NCBI RefSeq assembly: GCF_016820535.1
Contig: NZ_JADHDY010000007.1
Coordinates: 88,033-152,032 of the forward strand
Reading direction: 5' to 3'
Length of the DNA: 64,000 nt
Origin: Sporosarcina beigongshangi
GTDB taxonomy: Bacteria > Actinomycetota > Actinomycetes > Actinomycetales > Micrococcaceae
Below the pieces are notes generated by a model. That model ran no database searches. It saw only the letters and a program-made list of their open reading frames with translations, and was not told the DNA's origin. Shown here one piece after another: positions 1 to 8,567 of the stretch. Positions within the stretch are counted from its first letter, which is position 1; the number at the start of each line of letters is the position of its first letter. The translations under genes and the position numbers were made by a program.

Positions 1-25
1 GCGGCGCCTTCCGCGGCCGGCCGGT

Positions 26-547
26 TCAGACGACGGGCCTGAGCCTGCCCAGGGCGGCCGATCCCTGCACGGCGGCGGCCAGCTCAACCAGGGCCTGGCC
101 GTGCAACGCGGCGAGCTCTGCGGCCTTTCTTCCCAGCCGGCCCTGGCCCTCGAAGTCCCCGACATGAAAGTACAGGTCGGGCGAAAGGACCTGGGTGCCA
201 AAAAAGCCGCCGAGGGTGGCCGACAGATCGCGGGTGCCCAGAAAGTGCTCCCCGGAGGCCCCCGTCATGACAACGGCAACCGGCGTCCCGGCCAGTGGTT
301 CCGCGCCCGGCTTGCGGTCGATCCGTTCCAGCAGGGTCCGCAGTGCCGCCGTGTGGCTGGCCCGGTATGTGGGGCTGCCCAGCACGACGGCGTCCGCCGC
401 GCCAATGCGGGCCAGGACGTCCTGGTCGTCATGGCGGACCAGGCTGGTGTCGGCCCCCTGTGAGGCCGCCCCGGCCAGGACGGCGGCCACGGCGGCAGCC
501 GTCTTGCCCGGTCCGTGCGGGCTGCCGTCAATCCCCACGACCCTCAT
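26..547 (-). CDS. NADPH-dependent FMN reductase (SsuE-like)
   Basis: A 173-residue flavodoxin-fold protein of the NADPH-dependent FMN reductase family. The N-terminus MRVVGIDGSPHGPGKT is the expected beta strand and FMN-phosphate loop, and GSPTYRASHTAALRTLLERI (about residues 57-76) is the second flavin-binding loop of this family. Such enzymes supply reduced FMN to two-component monooxygenases. The start overlaps the end of the upstream flavin reductase gene by 4 bases, so the two are probably co-transcribed and translationally coupled. With four FMN-dependent monooxygenase genes within 9 kb, its likely partners are those enzymes. The exact partner and the NADH/NADPH preference cannot be read from the sequence. 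Confidence 0.85.
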   Translation of the reverse strand: MRVVGIDGSPHGPGKTAAAVAAVLAGAASQGADTSLVRHDDQDVLARIGAADAVVLGSPTYRASHTAALRTLLERIDRKPGAEPLAGTPVAVVMTGASGEHFLGTRDLSATLGGFFGTQVLSPDLYFHVGDFEGQGRLGRKAAELAALHGQALVELAAAVQGSAALGRLRPVV

Positions 548-1053
548 GCGAAGGCTCCGGCAAGCGCCGGCTGGACGCGGGCATAGGCGCCCTTGTAGAA
601 CAGCAGCGGTTCCGCCTCGGCCCGGGCGGCCAGGGCATGAACGGCCCCCACCACTATGGTGTGGTCGCCGCCGTCGTACTCTTCATGCAGCTCGCAGTCC
701 ACCCAGGCCAGGGCCTGGTCAAGCACCGGGTTCCCCAGCGGCGACGGCGAGTGGCCCACCCCGGCGAACTTGTCCGTGCCGGAGCGGGCGAACTGCGCGG
801 ACAGGTGCTGGTGCTCGGCCGGCAGGATGTTGACGGTGAACCGGCCGGCGGCGCGCAGCAGGGGCCAGGTGCTGGAGGTCCGGGCCGGGCTGAACGTCAC
901 GAGGGCGGGCTCCAGCGACAGCGAGGCGAAACTCTGGCAGGTGAATCCGATCGGGCCCTGCGGGGTCGCCGCCGTGATCACGGTCAGGCCTGTGGCGAAG
1001 TGGCCCAGGACGCTGCGGAGCTGTTGCGGGGTGACGGGTTCGGGGGTTGTCAT
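544..1053 (-). CDS. flavin reductase domain protein (HpaC/DIM6 type)
   Basis: About 169 residues of the flavin-reductase-like split-barrel family, which reduces free FMN or FAD for a separate oxygenase. Diagnostic stretches are LRSVLGHFATGLTVIT near the N-terminus, GFTCQSFASLSLEPALVTFS (about 45-65) and GRFTVNILPAEHQ. The frame is open further upstream, but ATG at 1053 follows AAGGAAG at good spacing and begins MTTPEPVTP, so I place the start there. It overlaps the SsuE-like gene by 4 bases. Two different flavin reductases side by side, downstream of a monooxygenase on the same strand, suggest dedicated FMNH2 supply. Confidence 0.85.
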   Translation of the reverse strand: MTTPEPVTPQQLRSVLGHFATGLTVITAATPQGPIGFTCQSFASLSLEPALVTFSPARTSSTWPLLRAAGRFTVNILPAEHQHLSAQFARSGTDKFAGVGHSPSPLGNPVLDQALAWVDCELHEEYDGGDHTIVVGAVHALAARAEAEPLLFYKGAYARVQPALAGAFA

Positions 1054-1196
1054 GGTGCTTCCTTTCGTGGCTGTAGTGCCACAAAACCACCTGCCACGGC
1101 CGGCAGCAAAGGCCCCCGCAATGAGCTGCAACACGGCTCAATGTGGCTTCACATGGCGTGACGGGGCGTAACACGGCCGGCGTTTCGGGCCGGATT

Positions 1197-2417
1197 TCAG
1201 GCCGGCATTTTCGCCACCACGAGCTCCATGCGCAGGTTCAGGTCCAAGCGCACGTCACCCAGGTCGTCCGCCTCCACCACGGGAAGGGTGTGGGTGGCCG
1301 CCCGGTCCTCGCTCGATGCCGTTTCCGGCAGTCCCAGGTTGCCGCGCAGGGTGTCGGCTGAATACCGGGCCGGGTAGATGCCGCGCCGCTGCAGTTCCGG
1401 GACCAGGTGGTTCACGATGTCGGCCAGCTCGTCCGGAAACATCCACGGCATGAGGGTGAAGCCGTCCACGGCGCCGGTGCGGGCAAAGTCCAGCAGCCTT
1501 GCCGCCACTTTGGCAGGGGAGCCGATGAAGGCGGCGTTGTCCCAGGCGTCTTCCGGAAGCTGGGCGCGCATCGCCTCAGCCTTCTGGCGCGCCTCGACGT
1601 CGGTGGCTGCCAGGATGAATGTGGCGGACTGGAAGATTTTCACGTCGTTGGCCCCGCGGCCGACGTCGACGGACCTGGCAACGGTGCCGCGCCTGAGTGC
1701 CAGTGCGTCCTCGAGGGTGGCTGGGGCGGAGATGACCACGTCGGCGTGCCGGGCAGCGAAGTCCAGCTCACGGGGGCTGCCGCCATCGTGGAGCACCACG
1801 GGTCCGGCCCTGCGTGCAGGCCCGTCCAGCTTCCCAAGCCCCAGGCTGTACATGTGGCCGGCATGCTCAAACACCCCGAGCGTTTCCACCGGGGTGCGGC
1901 CTGTGTCCCGCGGTTCAGGCGCCTGCCAGGTGCGCCGGGCCGAATCGAGGAGTCCCCCGCGGCCGTCCGCCGAGGCAATGCCTTCCTCATCCGGGCCGCC
2001 GGCTGCCCCGGATCTGGCAACGCCTCCCGCGCCGTCGGCCAAGGTGTGCCATGCGGCCCGTCCGCCGGAAAGCCTGTCCAGCGAGGCGATGCGGTGGACC
2101 AGGTCTGCCGGGTCGTCGTAGTCGGGTGCCGCTGCCACCGCCAGGCCGATGCTGGTGGTCACGGCCGCAACGGCGGCCAGCATGGTCACGGCATCGTTGC
2201 TTCCGGCCGGGTCCACGGCGGATGCGCTTCCGGGGTCGTCCCGCAGCCAGTACCTCTCATCCAGGGCAAGGAATGAAAACAGCCCCCGCTCGGCCGTATG
2301 TGCAAGGGTCCGGAGCTCGTTGAAGTCCAGCTCCGACGGCGGACCGATGAGGCCGACGCCAAGGTGGAGCCGGCCGCTGGGGGTAAATTCCGTGGATGGC
2401 TCATGGGTGTCCGTCAT
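1197..2417 (-). CDS. LLM-class flavin-dependent monooxygenase
   Basis: A 406-residue luciferase-like monooxygenase of the NtaA/SnaA/DszA branch. It begins with a LHLGVGLIGPPSELDF strand, has ERGLFSFLALDERY (about 40-55), the AAVAAVTTSIGLAVA segment and the family signature SGGRAAWH. The C-terminal FTLMPWMFPDELADIVNHLV is typical of the branch. The middle section after SGGRAAW is Gly-rich and shorter than in close relatives. The frame runs far upstream, but ATG at 2417 (MTDTHEPS) is preceded by AGGAAG and matches family starts. Same strand as the flavin reductases 143 bases downstream. Substrate unknown; an organosulfur or amine compound is likely from context. Confidence 0.85.
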   Translation of the reverse strand: MTDTHEPSTEFTPSGRLHLGVGLIGPPSELDFNELRTLAHTAERGLFSFLALDERYWLRDDPGSASAVDPAGSNDAVTMLAAVAAVTTSIGLAVAAAPDYDDPADLVHRIASLDRLSGGRAAWHTLADGAGGVARSGAAGGPDEEGIASADGRGGLLDSARRTWQAPEPRDTGRTPVETLGVFEHAGHMYSLGLGKLDGPARRAGPVVLHDGGSPRELDFAARHADVVISAPATLEDALALRRGTVARSVDVGRGANDVKIFQSATFILAATDVEARQKAEAMRAQLPEDAWDNAAFIGSPAKVAARLLDFARTGAVDGFTLMPWMFPDELADIVNHLVPELQRRGIYPARYSADTLRGNLGLPETASSEDRAATHTLPVVEADDLGDVRLDLNLRMELVVAKMPA

Positions 2418-2509
2418 GGTGTCATTTCTTCCTGGCCGGGGCGCTGCCTGCCGCGGCGGCGCGACGGCTTGTTGGATAAAGCGTTTCACAGTGGCCACGG
2501 CGCGAAGTT

Positions 2510-2526
2510 GCATTCCGTAACAATGC
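2510..2526. promoter_or_regulatory. candidate operator between divergent genes
   Basis: In the 298-base gap between the divergent monooxygenase (start 2417) and binding-protein gene (start 2716), a small perfect dyad GCATT-N7-AATGC stands out. The gap must contain promoters for both genes, so a shared operator is plausible. No regulator gene lies beside it. The dyad is short and could be chance. Confidence 0.25.
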
Positions 2527-2715
2527 CGGCGGCACCCGCCTGCCGGACTCCGCCCCGTGGCCGCCCGGGACTCCCCAACGTGTCCCGGTGTGACGCCGGA
2601 CGACGCTCCTTTACCCCTTGCAACCCCGTGTTTCCAAGGTTTTTGCGGCGGCGGGCCCGCTGCCCGACTGTGGAACCACCACAGCAAAAACCACCAGCAC
2701 CCTGCAGAGGAAGCC

Positions 2716-3705
2716 ATGAACCCCATCATCACCAGAAGCGCACTCTCCATCGCCCTCGCGGCCTCCGCCGCCCTCGGCCTGGCCGCCTGTTCCGACCCGG
2801 CTGCCAGCGCCGTTGCCGGCCCGGGCGCCAATGCCGGCGGCGGACAAGCAGCCGCCCCCAAGACGTTCAACCTCTCCCCGCAGCAGGACCGTGTTCCCGC
2901 CACGGCAGACCCCGCCGCCGGGGCCCTGGTCCCGGCCGAGGTCAGCAAGGACGGCAAGCTCACTGTGGCCGTCAGCCCCTTCGCAGCCCCGCTGGCGGTG
3001 TATGCGACGGACAATGCGACCCCCGTGGGCAATGAGGTGGACATCGCCGTGGCGCTGGCCCAAACGCTGGGCCTGGAAGCCGAGATCGTGCCCACCACGT
3101 GGGCCGACTGGCCACTGGGCGTGGCCTCCGGAAAATACGAGGCCGCCATCACGAACGTGACGGTCACCGAGGAACGCAAGCAAAAGTTCGACTTCGCCAG
3201 TTACCGGGAGGACAAGCTCGGCTTCTACGCCAAGGCGGACAGCCCGGTCGCCAAGGTGCAATCGGCACCGGATGTGGCCGGCAAGAAGGTGATTGTCGGC
3301 TCGGGCACCAACCAGGAGGCAATCCTGCTCGCCTGGGACAAGGAAAACGTGGCGAAGGGCCTGGCTCCCGTTGATTTTCAGTATTACGACGACGATTCGG
3401 CCTCCACCCTGGCGCTCCAGTCCGGCCGTGCCGACCTCACGTTCGGCCCCAACGCAACATCGGCCTACAAGGCGGCCACGGACGGCAAGACCAAGCTCGT
3501 GGGCCTGGTCGACGGCGGATGGCCCCTGAAGGCCAGCATCGCGGCAACCACCAAGAAGGGCAACGGCCTGGCCGCCGCGGCTCAAGCGGGCCTGAACCAC
3601 CTGATCGACGACGGCAGCTACGCCCAGATCCTGGACAAGTGGGGGCTGGGCACCGAGGCCGTGAAGAAGTCCGAGCTGAACCCGCCGGGCCTGCCGGCGA
3701 GCTAG
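2716..3705 (+). CDS. amino-acid ABC transporter substrate-binding lipoprotein (orphan)
   Basis: A 329-residue periplasmic-binding-protein family 3 lipoprotein. The signal peptide MNPIITRSALSIALAASAAL runs to the lipobox LAAC (Cys about residue 24), followed by an Ala/Gly-rich linker. The core has TPVGNEVDIAVALAQTLGLE, a TWADWPLGVASGKYEAAI segment and VGSGTNQEAILLAW, all as in polar amino-acid binding proteins. ATG at 2716 follows AGAGGAAG. No permease or ATPase is adjacent on this strand, but it is clearly paralogous to the binding protein at 8564-9556, so it may feed the transporter at 9567-11449. A strong hairpin terminator follows 11 bases after the stop. Confidence 0.88.
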   Translation: MNPIITRSALSIALAASAALGLAACSDPAASAVAGPGANAGGGQAAAPKTFNLSPQQDRVPATADPAAGALVPAEVSKDGKLTVAVSPFAAPLAVYATDNATPVGNEVDIAVALAQTLGLEAEIVPTTWADWPLGVASGKYEAAITNVTVTEERKQKFDFASYREDKLGFYAKADSPVAKVQSAPDVAGKKVIVGSGTNQEAILLAWDKENVAKGLAPVDFQYYDDDSASTLALQSGRADLTFGPNATSAYKAATDGKTKLVGLVDGGWPLKASIAATTKKGNGLAAAAQAGLNHLIDDGSYAQILDKWGLGTEAVKKSELNPPGLPAS

Positions 3706-3716
3706 CCTTCCCCAAG

Positions 3717-3768
3717 CACGACGGCGGGAGCCCACCTTCCATGTGGAAGGTGGGCTCCCGCCGTCGTG
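3717..3768. terminator. bidirectional terminator, 25-bp perfect stem
   Basis: Two arms of 25 bases (3717-3741 and 3744-3768) are perfect reverse complements with a 2-base spacer. It begins 11 bases after the binding-protein stop and lies in the gap to the convergent monooxygenase gene. There is no clear T tract, but the stem is exceptionally stable in either direction. Confidence 0.75.
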
Positions 3769-3828
3769 CCGTCCCCAACCAAAACGCCCCCTCACTTCCG
3801 GGCCACTTTCCGTACGCTCGCTCGCCGG

Positions 3829-3903
3829 GTGGGAGAGCGTTGCGGGAATTGGCCCCAGAGGTGAGAGAGCGAAATGGGATAAAGCCCGAAAGGTGATAGA
3901 GCG
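3829..3903. repeat. 32-bp-period intergenic repeat, locus 1 (3 units)
   Basis: Three copies of GTGRKAGAGCG start at 3829, 3861 and 3893, exactly 32 bases apart, in the gap between convergent genes. Each unit continues with a degenerate G-rich tail. The unit closely matches two copies at 39962 and 39994 (also 32 apart) and more loosely three units at 17944-18030. No protein is encoded here. Confidence 0.7.
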
Positions 3904-3919
3904 ATGATGGGGGCGGGTG

Positions 3920-5404
3920 TCAGAGCTGGAGTTGGCGCGCCGCCAGCTCGAGCCTGATGTCCGCTGCCGTGTCCGCGCCCGCTCCCGTGTCGGCGCGTGC
4001 GTCCGCGCCGCCGTCGGGCTGGGCTTGGGCGCGCCGGGGAACCGGCAGGCCAAGGTGTTCACGCAGCGTGGAGCCGGCATACTCCGTGGGGTACACACCG
4101 CGCGCCTGCAGCTCGGGAACCAGGTGGTTGACGATCTCGTCCAGGCCCGTGGGGACCAGCCAGGGCGAGATGTTGAAGCCGTCCACCGCGCCCGTGGCAG
4201 CATAACGGGCCAGCGTGTCTGCCACGTCCGAGTAGGACCCGGTGAAGGTGGCATCCACCCTGCTGGTCCGCCCGCTGACAAACTGCCGGATGGACAGTCC
4301 CTTGTCGTTGGCCTCGGCCCGCCACTGGTCCGCCAGCTGCCGGGCCTTGGCCCCGTGGAAGCCGCTCCCCCGGGTCTCGGAGGTCTCCGCAACCACGGGG
4401 TCGATCTCCGGCAGCGGCCCGTCGGGATCGTAGCCGGACAGCTCCCTGCCCCAGAACTGCTCCAGGTAGGCGATGGCCTGCTGCGGGCCGATCTGCAGGC
4501 TGCGGACCCACTCCTTCTTCTCCGCGGCTTCCCTTGCCGTGGCCCCGAGGATGAACTCGCTGGCCGGCATGATCTGCACGTCATTGGGACCGCGGCCCGC
4601 GTTGACGGTCCTGGCCACAATGTCCCGGCGGAACGCCAGCGCCGCCTCAAGTGCCGGATGGGCCGAGAAGATGATATCCGCCTGCCGGGCCGCAAAGTCA
4701 CGGCCCTCCGGGGAGTCGCCGGCCTGGAACAGGATGGGCCGGTGCTGGCCGCTCGCGGGCAGCCGGGGCGCGTAGTCCACGGTGTAGTGCTGGCCGGCGT
4801 GCCGCACGCTGCGCACCGAGCCGGGCCGCAGCCAAGCCGGTGCTGTTTCGGAGCCGGCAATGGCGCCGGGATCCCAGCTGTCCCACACCAGTTTTGCCGT
4901 TTCCACGAACGCCTCGGCATGGCGGTACCGGTCTGCATGGTCAAGGTAGCCGCCACGGCGGAAGTTCTCCCCCGTCCAGGCGTTGTCCGTGGTGACGATG
5001 TTCCATGCCGCCCGCCCGCCGGAGACCAGGTCCAGGCTGGCCAGCCGGTGCGCCAGATGGGCGGGATCGTTGTAGGTGGTGTTTTGTGTGGCCACCAACC
5101 CGATCTTATTGGTCACGGCCGCAAGCGCCGCCAGCATGGTCTGGGCATCGGGACGGCCCGCCACGTCCAGCGCGTGGGGCCGGCCCAGGTGCTCCCGCAG
5201 CCGCAGCCCCTCGCCCAGGAAGAAAGCGGCAAAGATCCCGCGTTCGGCGGTCTGGGCCAGGTGGCGGAAGGACTCAAAGTCCGTTTGGGAGCCCGATTCG
5301 GCGGCCTTCCACACGGTGCCGGAGTTCACGCCCTGGAAGAAGACGCCGAACTGCAGCTGCCCGCTGGGGAGGAATCCGTTGCCAATGTCGCTGTTCTCAC
5401 TCAT
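3920..5404 (-). CDS. NtaA/SnaA/DszA-family FMN-dependent monooxygenase
   Basis: A 494-residue class-C flavoprotein monooxygenase that would use FMNH2 and O2 to oxidise a C-S or C-N bearing substrate. Seen: LQFGVFFQGVNSGTVWK at the N-terminus, ERGIFAAFFLGEGL, the VTNKIGLVATQNTTYNDPAH segment, the family signature SGGRAAWNIVTT, and FNISPWLVPTGLDEIVNHLV near the C-terminus. Length fits the NtaA/DszA branch. ATG at 5404 follows AAGGAG. It is the last gene of a seven-gene minus-strand run starting at 11449 and overlaps the preceding gene by 8 bases. The C-terminal tail is an unusual Ala/Asp-rich extension. Confidence 0.88.
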   Translation of the reverse strand: MSENSDIGNGFLPSGQLQFGVFFQGVNSGTVWKAAESGSQTDFESFRHLAQTAERGIFAAFFLGEGLRLREHLGRPHALDVAGRPDAQTMLAALAAVTNKIGLVATQNTTYNDPAHLAHRLASLDLVSGGRAAWNIVTTDNAWTGENFRRGGYLDHADRYRHAEAFVETAKLVWDSWDPGAIAGSETAPAWLRPGSVRSVRHAGQHYTVDYAPRLPASGQHRPILFQAGDSPEGRDFAARQADIIFSAHPALEAALAFRRDIVARTVNAGRGPNDVQIMPASEFILGATAREAAEKKEWVRSLQIGPQQAIAYLEQFWGRELSGYDPDGPLPEIDPVVAETSETRGSGFHGAKARQLADQWRAEANDKGLSIRQFVSGRTSRVDATFTGSYSDVADTLARYAATGAVDGFNISPWLVPTGLDEIVNHLVPELQARGVYPTEYAGSTLREHLGLPVPRRAQAQPDGGADARADTGAGADTAADIRLELAARQLQL

Positions 5405-6572
5405 GGGTTGCTCCTTGGTGTTCGAGGGCTGTGTTGCGGTTGGCCGGCCGGGCCAGTCCGAGCAGGTCCCGGAACGTGGCATCGACCCCCACGGGGGCCA
5501 GCACACCGAGCCGGCGCAGCTGTGGCAGCACCTGCCGGGACAGTTCGTCCAGGTCCACGTCCAGCACGGCCGGGTGCAGCCGCACGCCGTCGGCCACGGC
5601 CAGGATGTCCGCCAGCAATTGAACGAGGCCCGCAGCCCCGCCGGTGTAGCGGGCGCGGCTGCTGGTCCACGGCACGTGCGCGTCGAGTTCGGCCACGCGT
5701 TCGGCGGCGCGCTGGCCGCGGGCATCGAGCACCACGTCCAGCTCGGCTATGACGGCCACGGCACCCTGGGCCCGGGCACGGACCAGCCCAGCCTCGGCGG
5801 CCAGCCCGTCCGCGTCCGGGGCCGTAAACAGCACGGCGTCGATTCCGGAGTCCCGGCCTCCCGCGGCCAGGCCGCCGCCCAATAGTTCGCCGCCGAGCAG
5901 TCCGGCGGGGGCCAGCACGGGCAGCTGGCCCTGCAGCGGCCTCGGAATGATGGCCGGGCCCTTGACCGAGTAGCCCTGGCCGGGAAAGTCGGGGCCCGTT
6001 TCAAAGTCGGCGTAGTGGAGCTTGCCGACGTCCAGGTAACGGCCGGAGTCGACGTCGCGGATCACGGCCCCGTCCTCCCAGCTGTCCCAGAGCCGCCGTC
6101 CCACCTCAATGGATGCGGCGGCCTCGGCGGCCAGGGCCTCTCCCTCCACGGCGGGTCGGCCCACGGCGGCGCCTTCGGCCCCGGTGCCCCCGGCGGCCAC
6201 GAGCCAGCCGGCCCGCCCGCCGGAAACGTAGTCCAGGCTGGCCAGCTGGGTGGCCACATGGAAGGGCTCCGTGTAGACGGTGTCCACCTCCGGCACCAGC
6301 ACGATGCTGTGGGTCAGGGGCCCGGCGAACGCCGCCCGCTGGACGGCATCGAGCCGGCCCCCAACGCCGGCCCGGGCGTCCAGCGGCCCGTCGGAGAATG
6401 TGGCAACGTGGAATCCCGCCGATTCCGCGGCCAGCACGGTGGCCCGGATCCGGTGGCCCGTGAGCAGTTCGGCAGGTGCGTGCCGGGCGGCGCGCCAGGC
6501 AGCCGGGTGGGCGCCGTCGCCGTCGAGCTCCAGGGCAAGGAAGCCGCGTGCCTGCGCCTTGGCGGCGCTCAC
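5397..6572 (-). CDS. divergent luciferase-like monooxygenase
   Basis: A 391-residue protein with the luciferase-like fold: RATVLAAESAGFHVATFSD, FAGPLTHSIVLVPEVDTVYT, then ASLDYVSGGRAGWLVAAGG with the SGGRAGW signature and RRLWDSWEDGAV. It resembles NtaA-type monooxygenases, but the second half is Ala/Gly-rich and much less conserved, so it may have a specialised or non-catalytic role. It overlaps the DUF1684 gene upstream by 4 bases and the next monooxygenase by 8, so all belong to one coupled operon. Substrate unknown. Confidence 0.75.
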   Translation of the reverse strand: MSAAKAQARGFLALELDGDGAHPAAWRAARHAPAELLTGHRIRATVLAAESAGFHVATFSDGPLDARAGVGGRLDAVQRAAFAGPLTHSIVLVPEVDTVYTEPFHVATQLASLDYVSGGRAGWLVAAGGTGAEGAAVGRPAVEGEALAAEAAASIEVGRRLWDSWEDGAVIRDVDSGRYLDVGKLHYADFETGPDFPGQGYSVKGPAIIPRPLQGQLPVLAPAGLLGGELLGGGLAAGGRDSGIDAVLFTAPDADGLAAEAGLVRARAQGAVAVIAELDVVLDARGQRAAERVAELDAHVPWTSSRARYTGGAAGLVQLLADILAVADGVRLHPAVLDVDLDELSRQVLPQLRRLGVLAPVGVDATFRDLLGLARPANRNTALEHQGATHE

Positions 6573-7423
6573 TTGGCGCCCCCGCGCCCCAGCGGGGTCT
6601 TCTCCCCTGCGGTAATGGCAACCGGCAGGTGGTTTTCCGACGGCGGCAGGGGGCAGGTGGCAAGGTCCGTGTAGGCGCAGGGCAGGTTTACCGCGCGGTT
6701 GAAATCAAGGGTTGCGGCACCTCCCTCCGCCGGGGACGCAAACGCCAGTGACCGGTTGGCGGCATAGGTGGTGTCCCCGGACGTTGCATCCGTGAACAGC
6801 ACCTGGAACGTTCCCGGGATGGAGCCGTTGAAGGCCGTGAGCGCCAGATCCTGGCCGTCGAGGCGGAACGTGACCTGGCCCGGTGCCTGGTAGACGTGCT
6901 GGATGCCTTCGACGGCGGCACCCACGGTGGTTTCGCGGGGCTGGCGGAAGGGAACATACGTGGCTGCGAGCGCAAACCGCGGTTCCGGGGCGTAGGCGGG
7001 TGTCCCCTGGTAGTGGCGCAACAGCGGGTTGTCGGGGTCACGGGGCCGGAGGATGTATTCGCCGCCGCGCTTGGCCAGTTCCAGCACGGACCCACCGAAG
7101 CCAAGGTTGATTCCGTCACGTTCGGCAATAGGCCCGAAAACGAGCTCACCGGCGGCGTTCAGGTTCGCGGCGATGTTCAGCTCCACGCCGTCCCGGAGCA
7201 GGCTGTCCCGGGCACCCGGGGTGAGGTGGACGGCGTCGTCCTGGATGCGCCACGTCCCGGGAGCGCCGGGGAATGCCGTTGCCTCGGAAGTGAGCCAGTG
7301 CAGCCCGGTGACGGCCAGGAAGCCGTGGGGGTCGCTGCGGAGCAGCTCGTGGGCGTCGTGCCATTGCTGCCAATCGGCGTCGAACACGGAGGACCGGATT
7401 TCAGTGGATGCTTGCGTGGACAT
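6569..7423 (-). CDS. DUF1684 domain protein
   Basis: A 284-residue DUF1684 protein of unknown biochemical function. The family hallmarks are present: WHDAHELLRSDPHGFLAVTG near the N-terminus, and the C-terminal block LDFNRAVNLPCAYTDLATCP followed by LPPSENHLPVAITAGE. There is no signal peptide. The open frame extends upstream, but ATG at 7423 follows AGGAG and gives the family N-terminus. It overlaps the monooxygenase genes on both sides (23 and 4 bases), which ties it tightly to the pathway; an accessory or hydrolytic step on the oxidation product is possible but unproven. Confidence 0.85.
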   Translation of the reverse strand: MSTQASTEIRSSVFDADWQQWHDAHELLRSDPHGFLAVTGLHWLTSEATAFPGAPGTWRIQDDAVHLTPGARDSLLRDGVELNIAANLNAAGELVFGPIAERDGINLGFGGSVLELAKRGGEYILRPRDPDNPLLRHYQGTPAYAPEPRFALAATYVPFRQPRETTVGAAVEGIQHVYQAPGQVTFRLDGQDLALTAFNGSIPGTFQVLFTDATSGDTTYAANRSLAFASPAEGGAATLDFNRAVNLPCAYTDLATCPLPPSENHLPVAITAGEKTPLGRGGAK

Positions 7424-8567
7424 GGTTGCTCCTGTGGGTGAGGTGGTCGTGGCTGACGATTTCTGCGGCATCGTGCACCGTGGCTCCGGCGAAGGCGGGG
7501 CGTCCGGCATAGGGATCGCCGGCGCCCCACAACGTGGTGGGTGCCGCGGCCCGGACCGCGGGGATGACGTCAGTGGCGAAGCGGGCCAGCAGTTCAAGCT
7601 GCTGCTCGAACGGCAGCGTGGTGGGCAGTGAGATGGACTGCAGGTCGTGGCCGTACAGGGCGTGGTAGCCCAGAATCTTGTCGATGACCTGCTCCGGGCT
7701 GCCCACCAGCGCCGGGCCTTCGGCAATGGCGTGGTCGATGTCGCGGTAGGGGGAGTTGTTTCCCGGCACGTTGCGCCCGGCGGTCAATGCCTCGTACACG
7801 GGGCCATACTGGCGCTTGGCCTCCTGCGTGGTGTCCGCAATAAACACCCCGCCGGCCCCGCTGCCGGAGCCCAGGTACTGGTGGCGCGGGTCGTGGCCGT
7901 GCCGCTGGTACTCCTGCCGGTAGTGGTCAATGAGCACCTTGTAATTCTCCCGCGGCTGGATGGCATTGGCGGTGAACAGCGGGTCGCCCCATTCGGCGGC
8001 GAGCGCCGCGGAGGCCAGGGAGGTGGCGGAGCCGTGCCACACCCGGGGCGCCCCGGCATAGGGGCGCGGCGTGGTGGTGGTTGGCACGGTCAGCGGCTTC
8101 CGAAATTGTCCGTGCCACGTGATGCCCTCCTCCCGCCACAGCCGGTGCAGCAGTGCATACTTCTCCTCCAGCAGGTCCCACTGGTTGTCCAGGGACAGGC
8201 CGAAGAGCGGATATTGGAGCGCCTCGTTGCCCTTTCCAATCACCAGTTCCAGCCGTCCCCGGCTGAGCTGGTCAATGGTGGCGTAGTCCTCTGCCACCCG
8301 GACAGGGTCCAGCACCGAGAGCACGGTGACACCGCTTTGCAACCGGATGGTGCTGGTGGTGGCGGCGACGGCGGCCAGCACCGTGGTGGGCGAGGAGGAG
8401 ATGAACTCCCCTGCGTGCCTCTCCCCCACCGAGAAACTGTCGTAGCCAAGCTCCTCGGCGAGCTGCGCGGTCTGCACCACCTGGTTGAGCCGGTCCGCCG
8501 TGGAGACAATGTCGCCGGTCACCGGATTTCTCAGGTGCGGGATGATGTCAAGGACCTGGAATTTCAT
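7401..8567 (-). CDS. LLM-class flavin-dependent oxidoreductase
   Basis: A 388-residue bacterial-luciferase-like monooxygenase. Seen: AEELGYDSFSVGERHAGEF (about 37-56), TTSTIRLQSGVTVLSVLDPV, SRGRLELVIGKGNE, the FTANAIQPRENY region and a C-terminal GSPEQVIDKILGYHALYGHD segment, all typical of FMN-dependent LLM enzymes. It is a different subgroup from the NtaA-like enzymes nearby, so the operon probably carries out more than one oxidation. Its ATGA start overlaps the stop of the ABC binding-protein gene, linking transport and oxidation genes translationally. Confidence 0.88.
   Translation of the reverse strand: MKFQVLDIIPHLRNPVTGDIVSTADRLNQVVQTAQLAEELGYDSFSVGERHAGEFISSSPTTVLAAVAATTSTIRLQSGVTVLSVLDPVRVAEDYATIDQLSRGRLELVIGKGNEALQYPLFGLSLDNQWDLLEEKYALLHRLWREEGITWHGQFRKPLTVPTTTTPRPYAGAPRVWHGSATSLASAALAAEWGDPLFTANAIQPRENYKVLIDHYRQEYQRHGHDPRHQYLGSGSGAGGVFIADTTQEAKRQYGPVYEALTAGRNVPGNNSPYRDIDHAIAEGPALVGSPEQVIDKILGYHALYGHDLQSISLPTTLPFEQQLELLARFATDVIPAVRAAAPTTLWGAGDPYAGRPAFAGATVHDAAEIVSHDHLTHRSNHVHASIH

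Noticed and set aside
3829-3903. Possible CRISPR array
   Set aside because: Units vary in sequence, no constant repeat with unique spacers, no cas genes anywhere in the window.
3917-5752. 611-residue plus-strand open frame
   Set aside because: It is the antisense of the two monooxygenase genes, which carry clear family signatures; the translation is Gly/Arg-rich with no recognisable domain.
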